64,000 nucleotides of DNA from Grimontia indica (GTDB lineage: Bacteria > Pseudomonadota > Gammaproteobacteria > Enterobacterales > Vibrionaceae). How positions within the stretch are numbered: the stretch's first letter is position 1; each line of letters begins with the position of its first letter. The translations under genes were made by a program, and so were the position numbers. Positions 9,019-18,185 of the stretch are shown here, piece by piece. The stretch is from positions 1 through 64,000 of the forward strand of contig NZ_ANFM02000013.1 in NCBI RefSeq assembly GCF_000333895.2, given 5' to 3'. The notes below the pieces were generated by a model. The model was given only the letters and a program-made list of their open reading frames with translations, was not told where the DNA came from and did not search any database.

Positions 9019-11019
9019 ATGAATTCAATCGCATTCAGGCTGCACCTCAGCCTGATAACACTAACGGTTCTCTTACTCACCGTGTCATCTCTGACTGTTT
9101 GGGTCGCGCTTAATACCCGAAGCAGTACTGATGCGCTGTTAGATAAGGCACTTCCCAATACCATCAACACCATACACATGGTGGATGAGCTTAGCGAAAT
9201 GCTGTTCAATCTGATGCGGTATGTGGAAGAGGAAGATGAGGAAGGTCACGCAGCCTTTCTTCAACATCTGGAGACTTTCGTCAAACACAAGCAAGACCTC
9301 AGCGTCTCGAAAGATCAGGCCATCAGCCAGGACATTGCAGAGTTGCGCGCGCTACATCAGGCCTTTCTGTCACTCTCGCAAGAAAGCGTCTTTAACGTAT
9401 TCGACCCCACAGCAGAGCAACGTGCCCGCTCTCTCATCAACTCAACAAGTCAACCACTTGAAGTGCTTCTCGATAAGCTCCATACCTTCATTAACAATCA
9501 AAGCGATCTTCAGGCATTCCATAACGACTTCGCTTCCTTACATCGATACGATCTAGAGTTACTCGATGAAATGCAGGATATGAAATCTGATTTAGATATT
9601 TATCTGCTCGGCTACCCGTTAGCTGAAAAACGCTTCATCGCCAATGCAGAGGAGTTCAAGTACTACATACAATCGCTTTCTGATGCAACGAGCGACCCCA
9701 GCATTCTCGAGCAGCTAAAGCGCATTGAATGGCACTTTGCCAGATTCTTCGGAATTGCCAATAACGTCTTCAAACACCACGACAACACTGCCCGACAACG
9801 TGCACTGAAAGCGGTTATTGCGTTGGAGCGAGGCATCTTTCTGGACATGAAGACACTACTCAACAAGATGGCTGACCAGTCGGACAGCCTATTGATTGAA
9901 GAATCTCACGGGCTACGCAACATAGCCAATAAGTCCATGTACCTTCTTATATTTGTCACTGTTTTCGCGACTGTTTTGCTGGCATTCATTGTCCTCTTTT
10001 TCCAGCGTTCATTGTTCAGGCCACTGGAGAAAATCAACACAACCATTCAGGCACTGCGTCTGGGTCATCGCAATATCCCTTTCGAAGACATTGAAGACAA
10101 TGAACTGGGACGAATCACCCTGAGCCTGAAAAACTTCCAGGTCGGCCTTTCCCGACTCGACCAACTGCAGATAGAAAATGCTAACCAAAAAGAAGCTCTG
10201 AAACGCGACAAAGAACAACTGACAGAGATGTTGGAGAGCCTTAAGTCAGCGCAGGATAAGCTCATTGAAACAGAGAAACTTTCTTCCCTTGGCAGCCTTG
10301 TAGCGGGGGTTTCCCACGAAATCAATACGCCACTTGGAATTTCAGTGACCATGGCAAGCACGCTGGAAACCGAGCACCTTTCATTTTTGGAAAAGCTCAA
10401 AACCGGAGAAATCCGACGGGAAGATCTCGACAACTTTGAATCACACAGTGCCGATGCCTACAGCGTAATGAATCGCTCATTACAAAGAGCGTCAGAGCTC
10501 ATCAACAGCTTCAAGCAAGTCGCCAACGACCAAACCAGTGAGCAATTGCGCGAGTTTGAGCTGGGTACCTTGATGCGCGAGGTTTATAGCACCCTGCACC
10601 ACCAAATCAAAAACCGGCCGATTCAGTTCTCCTTGCACGCAGAAGAAGATTTAGTCATGAGCAGTTACCCCGGGCCGATAGGACAGGTGTTTACCAACCT
10701 GTTTAACAACTCCATCCTCCACGGTTTTGACCAAGATGGTCAGGGAGAAATTTCTCTGACGTTAGTCCGTGAAGATGGACGTATCCGTTGGCTGTACCGT
10801 GATTCAGGTAAAGGGCTTTCCGGTGAGGGGCTCAAGCGTATCTTTGAACCTTTTTACACCACCCGCCTTGGCAAAGGCGGTTCGGGAATGGGCATGCACA
10901 TCGTCTACAGCATTGTGGTCAACATGCTTCAAGGAGACATCAAGGTATACAACGATAACGGTGCCGTTTTTGATATTTCTATTCCGGCATCCATTCAACA
11001 AGCTGAAGGTGGACAATGA
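9019..11019 (+). CDS. Membrane-bound sensor histidine kinase (HAMP)
   Basis: A 666-residue inner-membrane kinase. The first helix (about 9-31) and second (about 306-329) bracket a roughly 270-residue, mainly helical periplasmic sensor. A HAMP domain (about 330-385) and a coiled coil (about 385-420) follow. The phosphoacceptor region SLVAGVSHEINTPLG places the active His at 433. The ATPase domain has the N box LFNNSILHG, G1 DSGKGLSGEG and FEPFYTTRLGKGGSGMGM. The ligand is unknown. It overlaps the next gene by four bases (ATGA), so the kinase and its regulator are coupled. Confidence 0.9.
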   Translation: MNSIAFRLHLSLITLTVLLLTVSSLTVWVALNTRSSTDALLDKALPNTINTIHMVDELSEMLFNLMRYVEEEDEEGHAAFLQHLETFVKHKQDLSVSKDQAISQDIAELRALHQAFLSLSQESVFNVFDPTAEQRARSLINSTSQPLEVLLDKLHTFINNQSDLQAFHNDFASLHRYDLELLDEMQDMKSDLDIYLLGYPLAEKRFIANAEEFKYYIQSLSDATSDPSILEQLKRIEWHFARFFGIANNVFKHHDNTARQRALKAVIALERGIFLDMKTLLNKMADQSDSLLIEESHGLRNIANKSMYLLIFVTVFATVLLAFIVLFFQRSLFRPLEKINTTIQALRLGHRNIPFEDIEDNELGRITLSLKNFQVGLSRLDQLQIENANQKEALKRDKEQLTEMLESLKSAQDKLIETEKLSSLGSLVAGVSHEINTPLGISVTMASTLETEHLSFLEKLKTGEIRREDLDNFESHSADAYSVMNRSLQRASELINSFKQVANDQTSEQLREFELGTLMREVYSTLHHQIKNRPIQFSLHAEEDLVMSSYPGPIGQVFTNLFNNSILHGFDQDGQGEISLTLVREDGRIRWLYRDSGKGLSGEGLKRIFEPFYTTRLGKGGSGMGMHIVYSIVVNMLQGDIKVYNDNGAVFDISIPASIQQAEGGQ

Positions 11020-13286
11020 GTGACTTTAAAATCAATATCATCGATGGACCATCTACGCCTTCGAAGCCATCGGTAAATGCAGGACGAAGTTGGAAGATCG
11101 CCATCATTGATGACGAAACTTCCATGCATCAGGCCACCACGTTGGCGCTGAACAAAGTAACGATTCTTGGGTATCCATTGACCTTCATCCATGCGTACTC
11201 CGGCGCCGAAGGACAGCAACTTCTTGAGGAAAATCCAGACACTGCTGTGGTGTTGCTCGACGTGGTGATGGAGACAGAGGATGCAGGGCTGCGATTGGCC
11301 AGTTACATCCGTAACGAGCTAGGCAACCACACGACACAGATCGTGCTACGCACAGGGCAGCCTGGGTATGCACCGGAAGAGTCAGTGATCGAAAACTTCG
11401 AAATCAACGATTACAAAACCAAAAACGAACTTACCCGGACCAAACTATTCAGTACCCTTTGCACATCTATCCGCTCCTACCACAATCTGGTATCTATTCA
11501 GAAAAGCCGTGATGGCCTAAGAAAGATTGTGGATTCCGCCGCCAATCAGTTTCAGGAGCGATCGCTGGCGAGCTTTACAGAAGGTGTTCTGGAGCAAATC
11601 AATGTCCTGTTTGATATTCATTCTGAAGGGATTTTCTGTGTTTCCAGTCGCCCTTTAAATCCCCCTCAGCAGCTTGAAAAAATATACTGTCACGCCACCA
11701 GCAAACGGCAAGAAGATGAACACATCATTGTCGCCGCCAGTAAAAAATACCAAAAGGTGTTTGGACACCCTCTCGACAGTGTGGAGCTTGAGCCATCTTC
11801 CCAGTGTGTGATTCGCCAAGCATTCAAAGAGGGAAAAAACGTCATTCAGGATGGCAATATCGCCCTTTATCTCGACACGCCCAGCCGCTGGAAGGCCGTG
11901 ATTTATATCATGACCGATAGGACGAATTTGCTCGACCAACTGGATCCAGAGCTATTGAGTGTATTCATTCAGAATGTGGCTTTAGGACTGGAAAACACCA
12001 AGTTTATCAATCAACTTTTTGATGCCGTGTTTACTGACGAAAACACCGGTCTCCATAGCCGTTTGGGTTTTGTCGACTCCCAGGCGCCCACACTGTTAAA
12101 ACAAACTGGCCGTTTGACATTGGCAGTGATTGACATTGATGATTTTCACCAAATCAATGAGTCTCTGGGTTTTGAATATGGCAACCGTGTGCTCAAGGTG
12201 TTTGGTAAAACCCTGCAACAGGCTTTGCCTGCAAACAGCATAGTGGCCCGACTTCATAGTGATGCATTTGCCGTAGCAACGGAGCTTGAAGAACCTGAGC
12301 TGTGTAATATGTTGCAAAACTTGCAGGACACCCGGTTCAGCATGGACGGTGGAACATTCTATCTCAGCGCGACCGCTGGGCTTTTCAGCGTAAGTTATGA
12401 TGGCGATATCTACGATATTGAAGTGGCATTGAGGCGGGCAGAAATCGCGCTCAAACAGGCAAAATCCAAACGTCGAGGCTCTACCCTCACCTTTGATGAC
12501 GGTATGGAAAAAGCCTGCACTGAGCGCTTAAACCTGATAAATAAGCTGCGCCATGACCTCGCTGAAAACCGTCTATATCTTGTCTTCCAGCCAAAGGTAG
12601 ACCTGCGTGATGACAGGATCATTGGTGCAGAAGCGCTGATTCGATGGGATCACCCCGAACTGGGGGAGGTGTCACCCGGAGTTTTCGTGCCTATCGCAGA
12701 AGCTGCGGGGTTAAGTTTCGAATTAGACACCTACGTTTTCCGCACAGCCTGTGAGATCCTCGAAGCCAATCCTCACTTCCCCGAGATTGCGGTAAATATC
12801 TCCCCGCTCACTTTAAGCCGAAGGGAGTTGCTGCCCACCCTAAACGGTATCTTGCAAAAATATGGCATCGATAAAGACCGGATCTCACTCGAAATCACTG
12901 AAGGCTGCTTTGTTCAGGGTGAAAACACCAAGTTCAACATCACTATGCTTCACCGCCAGAACTGGACTTTGCATCTGGATGATTTCGGCTCGGGCTATTC
13001 ATCTTTCGGCTATTTGCTGGATCTTCCCGTCTCAGTGATCAAAATCGACCGCATTTTCACTTGGGGACTGAGCAAGTGTGATCGTTCAGAAAGATTACTG
13101 GGCGGCATGGTAAATATGTTGAAAGGAATGAATAAACAAGTGTTGATTGAAGGGTTAGAAACCGAGGAACAGCTCGTTGCCGCAGTCGCAGCAGGTCTCG
13201 ATATGGCTCAAGGGTACCTGTTCTACAAGCCTATGCCTCTTGAAGCTTTTAATCTTGCACTTCAAGAACAGGTAGCGATAGCCTGA
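11016..13286 (+). CDS. Response regulator with DUF3369, degenerate GGDEF and EAL domains (c-di-GMP phosphodiesterase)
   Basis: A 756-residue protein. The receiver domain (about 26-150) has acidic D32/D33 and phosphoacceptor D82 in VVLLDVVME. A middle GAF-like DUF3369 region (about 170-325) follows. The GGDEF-type domain (about 335-490) has lost its signature (RLHSDAF where GGDEF is expected), so it is not a cyclase. The EAL domain (about 515-750) keeps AEALIRW, LEITEG, LDDFGSGYSS and KIDR, so c-di-GMP hydrolysis is likely. It is co-expressed with the upstream kinase, which presumably phosphorylates it. The output would be control of biofilm or motility (inference). Confidence 0.9.
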   Translation: MSDFKINIIDGPSTPSKPSVNAGRSWKIAIIDDETSMHQATTLALNKVTILGYPLTFIHAYSGAEGQQLLEENPDTAVVLLDVVMETEDAGLRLASYIRNELGNHTTQIVLRTGQPGYAPEESVIENFEINDYKTKNELTRTKLFSTLCTSIRSYHNLVSIQKSRDGLRKIVDSAANQFQERSLASFTEGVLEQINVLFDIHSEGIFCVSSRPLNPPQQLEKIYCHATSKRQEDEHIIVAASKKYQKVFGHPLDSVELEPSSQCVIRQAFKEGKNVIQDGNIALYLDTPSRWKAVIYIMTDRTNLLDQLDPELLSVFIQNVALGLENTKFINQLFDAVFTDENTGLHSRLGFVDSQAPTLLKQTGRLTLAVIDIDDFHQINESLGFEYGNRVLKVFGKTLQQALPANSIVARLHSDAFAVATELEEPELCNMLQNLQDTRFSMDGGTFYLSATAGLFSVSYDGDIYDIEVALRRAEIALKQAKSKRRGSTLTFDDGMEKACTERLNLINKLRHDLAENRLYLVFQPKVDLRDDRIIGAEALIRWDHPELGEVSPGVFVPIAEAAGLSFELDTYVFRTACEILEANPHFPEIAVNISPLTLSRRELLPTLNGILQKYGIDKDRISLEITEGCFVQGENTKFNITMLHRQNWTLHLDDFGSGYSSFGYLLDLPVSVIKIDRIFTWGLSKCDRSERLLGGMVNMLKGMNKQVLIEGLETEEQLVAAVAAGLDMAQGYLFYKPMPLEAFNLALQEQVAIA

Positions 13287-13420
13287 ACCATTCCCCTGGC
13301 TTGTTACCACAAGCCGGGGTTTGCCTCTCTTTTTCTCTCTTCGAGCAACACCTTACTCACTTCCGTCTTATTCAATAGTTTTTACCTATTAAAACAATCA
13401 ACAGAAACCACATTTACAAA

Positions 13421-13435
13421 TGAGAATTATTTGCA
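13421..13435. promoter_or_regulatory. Candidate Fur box
   Basis: TGAGAATTATTTGCA matches the 7-1-7 Fur inverted repeat TGATAATNATTATCA at 11 of 14 positions, and the A/T-rich flanks (AAA before, ATAAT after) also fit. It lies 33 bases before the preferred start of the DUF2061 gene, a typical place for an iron-repressed operator. It also overlaps an earlier in-frame ATG, which argues against that ATG as the start. Confidence 0.5.
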
Positions 13436-13467
13436 ATAATGAAGTCATACCGAATGAGGGAACTGTT

Positions 13468-13869
13468 ATGAAAAAGACCTTAAGTTTTGCTGTGATTCAC
13501 TTTACCGTTGCGTTTACAGTCGCGTATGTCCTGACTGGCGATATTCTGCTGGGTAGTTTGATTGCCATGGTAGAGCCTATGGTCAATACGGTCGCGTTCT
13601 ACTTCCACGAAAAAGCGTGGGATAACAAATTACTGAAGCGTCTGGCAACAAACCATCCAGGCCGTAAAACAGCAAGTTTCGCTGTTGTACATTTCAGCGT
13701 TGCGTTTGGTGTGGCTTACCTGCTGACAGGTGATGTACTGATTGGCAGTGTGATGGCAATGATTGAACCTTGTATCAATACCATGGCTTACTACTTCCAT
13801 GAGCGTGTATGGCAGAAGAAAGAACGCCTGAGCATGATGCAATGTCACCACCATCCAATGGCAGCTTAA
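13468..13869 (+). CDS. Small membrane protein with two tandem DUF2061 domains
   Basis: A 133-residue protein from the ATG at 13468, which has GAGGG seven bases upstream. An in-frame ATG at 13420 lacks such a site and overlaps a Fur-like operator. The protein is an internal duplication: residues about 4-52 and 68-116 share the pattern FAV(I/V)HF(T/S)VAF, VAY(V/L)LTGD, (I/V)AM(V/I)EP and FHE. Each unit is a DUF2061 domain with two short hydrophobic helices and a conserved His-Phe pair. The function is unknown; the Fur-like site suggests iron-responsive expression. Confidence 0.85.
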   Translation: MKKTLSFAVIHFTVAFTVAYVLTGDILLGSLIAMVEPMVNTVAFYFHEKAWDNKLLKRLATNHPGRKTASFAVVHFSVAFGVAYLLTGDVLIGSVMAMIEPCINTMAYYFHERVWQKKERLSMMQCHHHPMAA

Positions 13870-13892
13870 TAGAGAACACGTTTGGAAATAAG

Positions 13893-13918
13893 AAAGGGCA
13901 GCGTAAGCTGCCCTTTTA
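13893..13918. terminator. Bidirectional terminator DUF2061 / M48 protease
   Basis: The stem AAAGGGCAGC (13893-13902) / GCTGCCCTTT (13907-13916) with GTAA loop has T on the right and A on the left, in the gap between convergent genes. The far edge touches the stop codon of the minus-strand protease gene. Confidence 0.8.
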
Positions 13919-14923
13919 TCATTCTGTCTGGAAGCTGTTTGCGGCCTCTATGCGGCTTTCTGTGTCTGGATGGGAACTGAGCCATTGCGACATTCCCTCC
14001 GTCTGATGAGCCTCGCCAAGCAAGGCAAACATTTCCGCCTGTGCACTGGCATCACCATAAATAGCACTGAGGTATTTAGCAGCGAACTGATCGGACTCTT
14101 CCTCATCTGCCCTTGAATACCCGGCTGTTGCCGCAAGTACACCCAAGCCTGTCATCATGTCGATGACACCAGTGCTTTCACCAGTGATCACGGCTACCGA
14201 GACTGAAATCAGGGTTGATCGCACCAGTCCCGTCATCACGTGCTGGTGATAAACATGTCCAAGCTCATGGAGTATTACACTCTCAAGTTGCGCGTCAGTT
14301 TGAGCAAGATTGACTAAAGGATCGAGTAACACCACAGTGCCATCACTTAAAGCAAATGCATTCGGACCTTGTTTCCAATTGCGGAGCACCAGTTTAGGTT
14401 TGACAGGCATCGGCGGTAGCATTTCAACCAGCGCATCAAAACGCTGATTCAGCGCTTGCTGGCGTTCGGTATCCAGTTCGGAAGCAGTAAACATTCTTTC
14501 ATCGAGCTGAGACATCACATGCTCACCCACCGCCATCGGAATTTCATCCGGTAAAAGCTGGGTTATTCCTTTACTGATCCCAGGCAAGCCAATATAGAAA
14601 AAGGCCACCAGAAACAGCAGCGCAGCCGCAATGGAAGAAAGAATTGCCGTTTTACTACTCTCAAGGCGTGTCAGCCATCCTCGCTTTTTAGCCTGCAAAG
14701 AGTAGGGCAAGTCAGATTCATCATTCGCAATAAAGAGCTCACCCTCTGGAAAACGAAGCTGCAAAGGAAGATTACCAATGCGCTCAGAGCGGGAGACTTC
14801 ATCCAAACGGCATTCAATGGTTTTGCCGTCGAATCTCAGTATCGCTTTGGTCTCACCCATGACAAAGAGCTCAGCCTCATGCTTGCCTGACTCACCTGCC
14901 GCAAACGCTGTCCCTTTCACCAT
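13919..14923 (-). CDS. M48 family metalloprotease, membrane-anchored
   Basis: A 334-residue protein with the zinc motif HELGH at residues 219-223 (in VILHELGHVYHQH) and a downstream acidic ADEEESDQFA that should supply the third ligand. A single transmembrane helix (about 92-112) separates an 80-residue N-terminal beta-rich domain from the catalytic domain; a short WLSSHPDTESRI motif near the C-terminus is typical of M48 proteins. It shares a TGATG start/stop overlap with the upstream DUF898 gene, so the two are made together. The substrate is unknown; the M48 family includes HtpX, BepA and LoiP quality-control proteases. Confidence 0.88.
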   Translation of the reverse strand: MVKGTAFAAGESGKHEAELFVMGETKAILRFDGKTIECRLDEVSRSERIGNLPLQLRFPEGELFIANDESDLPYSLQAKKRGWLTRLESSKTAILSSIAAALLFLVAFFYIGLPGISKGITQLLPDEIPMAVGEHVMSQLDERMFTASELDTERQQALNQRFDALVEMLPPMPVKPKLVLRNWKQGPNAFALSDGTVVLLDPLVNLAQTDAQLESVILHELGHVYHQHVMTGLVRSTLISVSVAVITGESTGVIDMMTGLGVLAATAGYSRADEEESDQFAAKYLSAIYGDASAQAEMFALLGEAHQTEGMSQWLSSHPDTESRIEAANSFQTE

Positions 14924-16098
14924 CAGTTTATCCCGATATCTAAGTCGAAGACTTGTGACATTTCATCGCCCACAGCGGACTTAGCGCCATTTTCATCTTC
15001 ATAAACACTCAGCGCATCAAGGTCGCCATGAACTGCAGTTACTGACAATACATAGCGAGCAGTGCGAACCATCACCCAAGGGCGCGCCAAGCCGAGCGTC
15101 AAAACCTGCATGAAGAAGTTCGTGGTAACGAGCAGCGTGTAATCCGCGGTATTCATTCTTGAAGACAGACGGTAGTCCCCACTATCACCAACCATCATTT
15201 GGCTGAACACGTGATTTCGGGTGCGGGTGTGAATAAACGCAGTCACAACCAACATGGAAGCAAACAACATAAAATACATAAGCACCATAATACTCATTGC
15301 GCCTAACGCTGTTGCGATATGTTCAATATTAAATGTCGAAAGTTCAGCGCTACCTATATCTGGGAGACTGAAAAATTGCCCGCTAACAACAACAAATAAT
15401 GCGCCTATTGCCAATACACCGATAGAAGCCAATATCCAGATAAACACGGCCCAGATGTAAGTGCGGACAAAAAAGCCTGTCGACAACGTGGCGTCAAATT
15501 TTAGCTTTCCGTAACCATAGCCATTGGCGAAATAGCTCGCGATGCCTTTCATCATCCATGCAAACATCACCAACACAGAAGTAAGTCCACCAACAACAAA
15601 AAGGAAAGTGATAAAACCACTGGTGGGCGCGGTAGCAAAAGTCACAAACACGATGATGGTAAGGATCAACAAAACACCCCGGCCTAGAATAGCTGCATAA
15701 GCGCCCATCAAGGTGCCTGTAAAGTTCAGCCTGACATTGCGGTAACTCGTCATACGGGCATTAAACCGGGCATTGTTTCTCGCCAGCCATGGCATCACAG
15801 CTAAACCCAAAATAAACAAAATGCTAGAAAACAGCGGAGAAAAATGACCGGACAAAAACCAGATGACAAATGCCGTAACCGCAATCGCCCGCCCGATCAG
15901 AATTTGTTTAGGTGTGGCATGATAATCAAAGCGATCACCCGCAAGTTCAGTGTTTCCGTAGAAGTATTTTTTTGTCCGTACTTTTGCCCAAGCTGAATAG
16001 ATACCGAGCGTCAGAAGGCTCAGTATTATATTCACAATCCAGATACCAAAAAATTCACGTCCGGTGCCGTGAAAAGTCATTTTGTTTTCCATGGTCAA
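14923..16098 (-). CDS. DUF898 (YjgN-like) polytopic inner-membrane protein
   Basis: A 391-residue protein. The N-terminal block FHGTGREFFGIWIVNIIL followed by LLTLGIYSAWAKVR is the DUF898/YjgN signature, and it recurs in part near the C-terminus (LTLGLARPWVMVRTARY). About eight hydrophobic segments are visible. The function is unknown. It is the first gene of a two-gene operon with the M48 protease. The same combination of a YjgN-type protein and a protease recurs in other proteobacteria, suggesting that the protease acts on or with this membrane protein (inference). Nearby in-frame ATGs (MTM, MENKM) leave the exact start open by a few codons. Confidence 0.85.
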   Translation of the reverse strand: MTMENKMTFHGTGREFFGIWIVNIILSLLTLGIYSAWAKVRTKKYFYGNTELAGDRFDYHATPKQILIGRAIAVTAFVIWFLSGHFSPLFSSILFILGLAVMPWLARNNARFNARMTSYRNVRLNFTGTLMGAYAAILGRGVLLILTIIVFVTFATAPTSGFITFLFVVGGLTSVLVMFAWMMKGIASYFANGYGYGKLKFDATLSTGFFVRTYIWAVFIWILASIGVLAIGALFVVVSGQFFSLPDIGSAELSTFNIEHIATALGAMSIMVLMYFMLFASMLVVTAFIHTRTRNHVFSQMMVGDSGDYRLSSRMNTADYTLLVTTNFFMQVLTLGLARPWVMVRTARYVLSVTAVHGDLDALSVYEDENGAKSAVGDEMSQVFDLDIGIN

Positions 16099-16294
16099 TC
16101 CTTTGCCAACTGTTTTATTATGGTTTTTGCCATCATAATCATTAAGCTCGACAGGCTCATCGCCAAATTAAGCAAGTGTGAATCAAGAGGCTTGATTTTG
16201 TGCAAAACGGAGCAATGACCTCCGAGCTGCTTACTTACCCAAAGACAGTAAGCCACAAAGGAAAGTGACACATTCGGTGTAAAATGGAGACACA

Positions 16295-17203
16295 ATGACT
16301 ACAGGTCCGGTTGAAATCAGATCGCTCGTCCGCCAACTTCTTCGCCATCGCGGATTGTTGGATAACATTTATGGCACTGCTGGGCTAACCACGGTGCAAT
16401 GCCATGTGATGATTGAGCTTGAGCAGGAACCTCTGACTGCTGAGCAGCTTTCTGAACGCCTAAATATTGATGTCGCCAATGCTAACCGCACACTGGCTAT
16501 TCTCATCAACAACGACAATGTTGCTTCCACTATCGACCAAGACAGCAATCTGCCGCGCTATTCCCTGTCTGATGTGGGTAAAGAGCGTCTGGATGAACAT
16601 CACTTTGGGATCAATCAGCAAATCGCCTTGTATCTGGAACAACTGGATACCGATGAAATTGAATCCCTTTCCACATCACTGCACCGCTATAACCGGGCAA
16701 TGGAGCAAAGCGAACGCCAGAAAGGTTTTACCCTTCGCCTGTTGGAGCCTGCCGACAACGCAGCCATTGCTACTGTTATTCGCAAAGTATCCGAAGAATA
16801 TGGCCTGACTGCTGACAAAGGCTACAGCGTTGCAGACCCGACACTGGATGTACTGAGTGAAAGCTACAAAGCAGACAATGCTGCTTATTGGGTTGTCGAG
16901 CAGAATGGGAAAATTTTGGGTGGCGGCGGCATTGCGCCTTTGCCGGGTGAAGAGGGTGTTTGCGAACTACAGAAAATGTATTTCCGCCCTGAACTTCGTG
17001 GCCGGGGCTTTGCGAGAAGGCTCGCGGCAATGGCCATGAAGTTCGCACGTAGTCAGGGTTATCACAGCTGCTATCTAGAAACGACGGCCTGCCTGAAAGA
17101 AGCTATTCGCCTATACGAGTCACTCGGCTTTAAACGTGTCGATGCTCCACTTGGTAACACCGGACATACAGACTGCGAAGTCGCGATGCTGAAAAAACTA
17201 TAA
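16295..17203 (+). CDS. MarR-type regulator fused to a GNAT acetyltransferase
   Basis: A 302-residue two-domain protein. Residues about 1-145 form a MarR-like winged helix ([20 protein letters not shown], then a [13 protein letters not shown] wing). Residues about 150-302 form a GNAT domain with the acetyl-CoA loop [12 protein letters not shown] and the late [18 protein letters not shown] motif. Such fusions are widespread, but their targets are mostly unknown. It stands alone, divergent from DUF898 and convergent with rraB. Confidence 0.88.
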   Translation: MTTGPVEIRSLVRQLLRHRGLLDNIYGTAGLTTVQCHVMIELEQEPLTAEQLSERLNIDVANANRTLAILINNDNVASTIDQDSNLPRYSLSDVGKERLDEHHFGINQQIALYLEQLDTDEIESLSTSLHRYNRAMEQSERQKGFTLRLLEPADNAAIATVIRKVSEEYGLTADKGYSVADPTLDVLSESYKADNAAYWVVEQNGKILGGGGIAPLPGEEGVCELQKMYFRPELRGRGFARRLAAMAMKFARSQGYHSCYLETTACLKEAIRLYESLGFKRVDAPLGNTGHTDCEVAMLKKL

Positions 17204-17223
17204 GTCACCCATTACCAGACACA

Positions 17224-17260
17224 AAAAAGCCGGAGTCTTTAACGCTCCGGCTTTCTTTTC
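17224..17260. terminator. Bidirectional terminator MarR-GNAT / rraB
   Basis: The stem AAAGCCGGAG / CTCCGGCTTT with a nine-base loop is flanked by A5-6 on the left and TTCTTTT on the right, between convergent genes. Confidence 0.8.
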
Positions 17261-17271
17261 GGCAAAGATGA

Positions 17272-17670
17272 TTAATCGTCTTCTTCCAGTTCACCCTCTT
17301 CCTCGGCGTCTTCTTCGTCCGATTCAAAGTAAGTGCCCCAGCCGTCGTAATCGATACTGAATTTCTCAGCCAGCTTCACCAGCTTCTCAACCTGTTCGTC
17401 AATGCGGTCTGCATCCAGCGCCGATTCCATCACTGCATCAAAGCAGATCACTGTGGAGCCGTCTTCCAGTTCAAGCTCTTCCGCTTCCAGCACTTCAAAG
17501 CCCATTTTGAACGCTTCTACTGCCGCGCCTTCAAGCTCTGCAAAGCTGTCTGCAGACAGGTGGTGCTCAATGGTGTACAGCGCATCAGGATCGCTACCAT
17601 CTTCCAGCAAGGCTTCAATGATTTCACGGGTTTCCGCTTTTTGTTCTTCAATAATGTCAGCGTAAGACAT
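17272..17670 (-). CDS. rraB: Regulator of RNase E activity RraB
   Basis: A 132-residue very acidic protein. It starts [20 protein letters not shown] and has [15 protein letters not shown] and DGWGTYFE blocks typical of RraB (YjgD). RraB binds the C-terminal scaffold of RNase E and changes degradosome composition and mRNA decay in E. coli. The C-terminus is an acidic tail ([15 protein letters not shown]). It lies next to argF-pyrBI as in E. coli, where yjgD is close to argI. Confidence 0.93.
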   Translation of the reverse strand: MSYADIIEEQKAETREIIEALLEDGSDPDALYTIEHHLSADSFAELEGAAVEAFKMGFEVLEAEELELEDGSTVICFDAVMESALDADRIDEQVEKLVKLAEKFSIDYDGWGTYFESDEEDAEEEGELEEDD

Positions 17671-18185
17671 CAGATCACTCCAGGCACTTAATTAACGGCA
17701 GAACTATGGCATGGATTGGCATGGTTTACCACGTCAATTTCCCACACTCCCCCACATGTTAATTAAAAGTAAAATTGACCTTATCGAACAAGGTTGTCAT
17801 TATTTGAGAACAGGGTAACAACAACACAAGATGCTGGATATATCTAAAAATACCCAATCTTGCGCCACCAAAACCCCTGATTATGGAATAGTGTGCACTT
17901 ATATCGCATAGATAAGCACCGATAGATGCATGGCGGGCTTTCACACTCGGCGAAGATCGAGCAAACCAAGGTTAGCCCTCACGCAAAAAGGTAAATGGAT
18001 TTACGACAAATTTTCAGGCGTCTCTACTACCCGACGCCACGAATACAGAATTCTGTCGCTTTATCTCCATTTTCCCCACCGTTCCTGCTACGCACTGATA
18101 TGACAGAGAGGCGAACGCTCTCTTCAACCTAACTCATGCGAAGTAAAACGGTGGAGGTTAATAAAAATTCAAGAGAGAAACGATC
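17671..18185. other. 515-base gap upstream of arcA
   Basis: There is no coding region here. A possible sigma-70 promoter reading right is TTGACC (17775-17780), 17-base spacer, CATTAT (17798-17803), which would leave a leader of nearly 400 bases. The left part should also hold the rraB promoter. No riboswitch, ANR/FNR palindrome or tRNA is recognisable. The only regulator-like match is an ARG box at the right end (18158-18171). Confidence 0.5.
18158..18171. promoter_or_regulatory. Candidate ARG box overlapping the arcA translation-initiation region
   Basis: TTAATAAAAATTCA matches the ArgR half-site pattern TGAAT-N4-ATTCA with one mismatch. It ends only 14 bases before the arcA start codon, just after GGAGG and before a second Shine-Dalgarno-like AGAGAG. 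A single box in this position is weaker evidence than the twin boxes at argF. Confidence 0.4.

Noticed and set aside
13420-13467. Earlier in-frame ATG for the DUF2061 gene
   Set aside because: It has no Shine-Dalgarno and overlaps the Fur-like palindrome; the later ATG has GAGGG at good spacing and starts at the domain.
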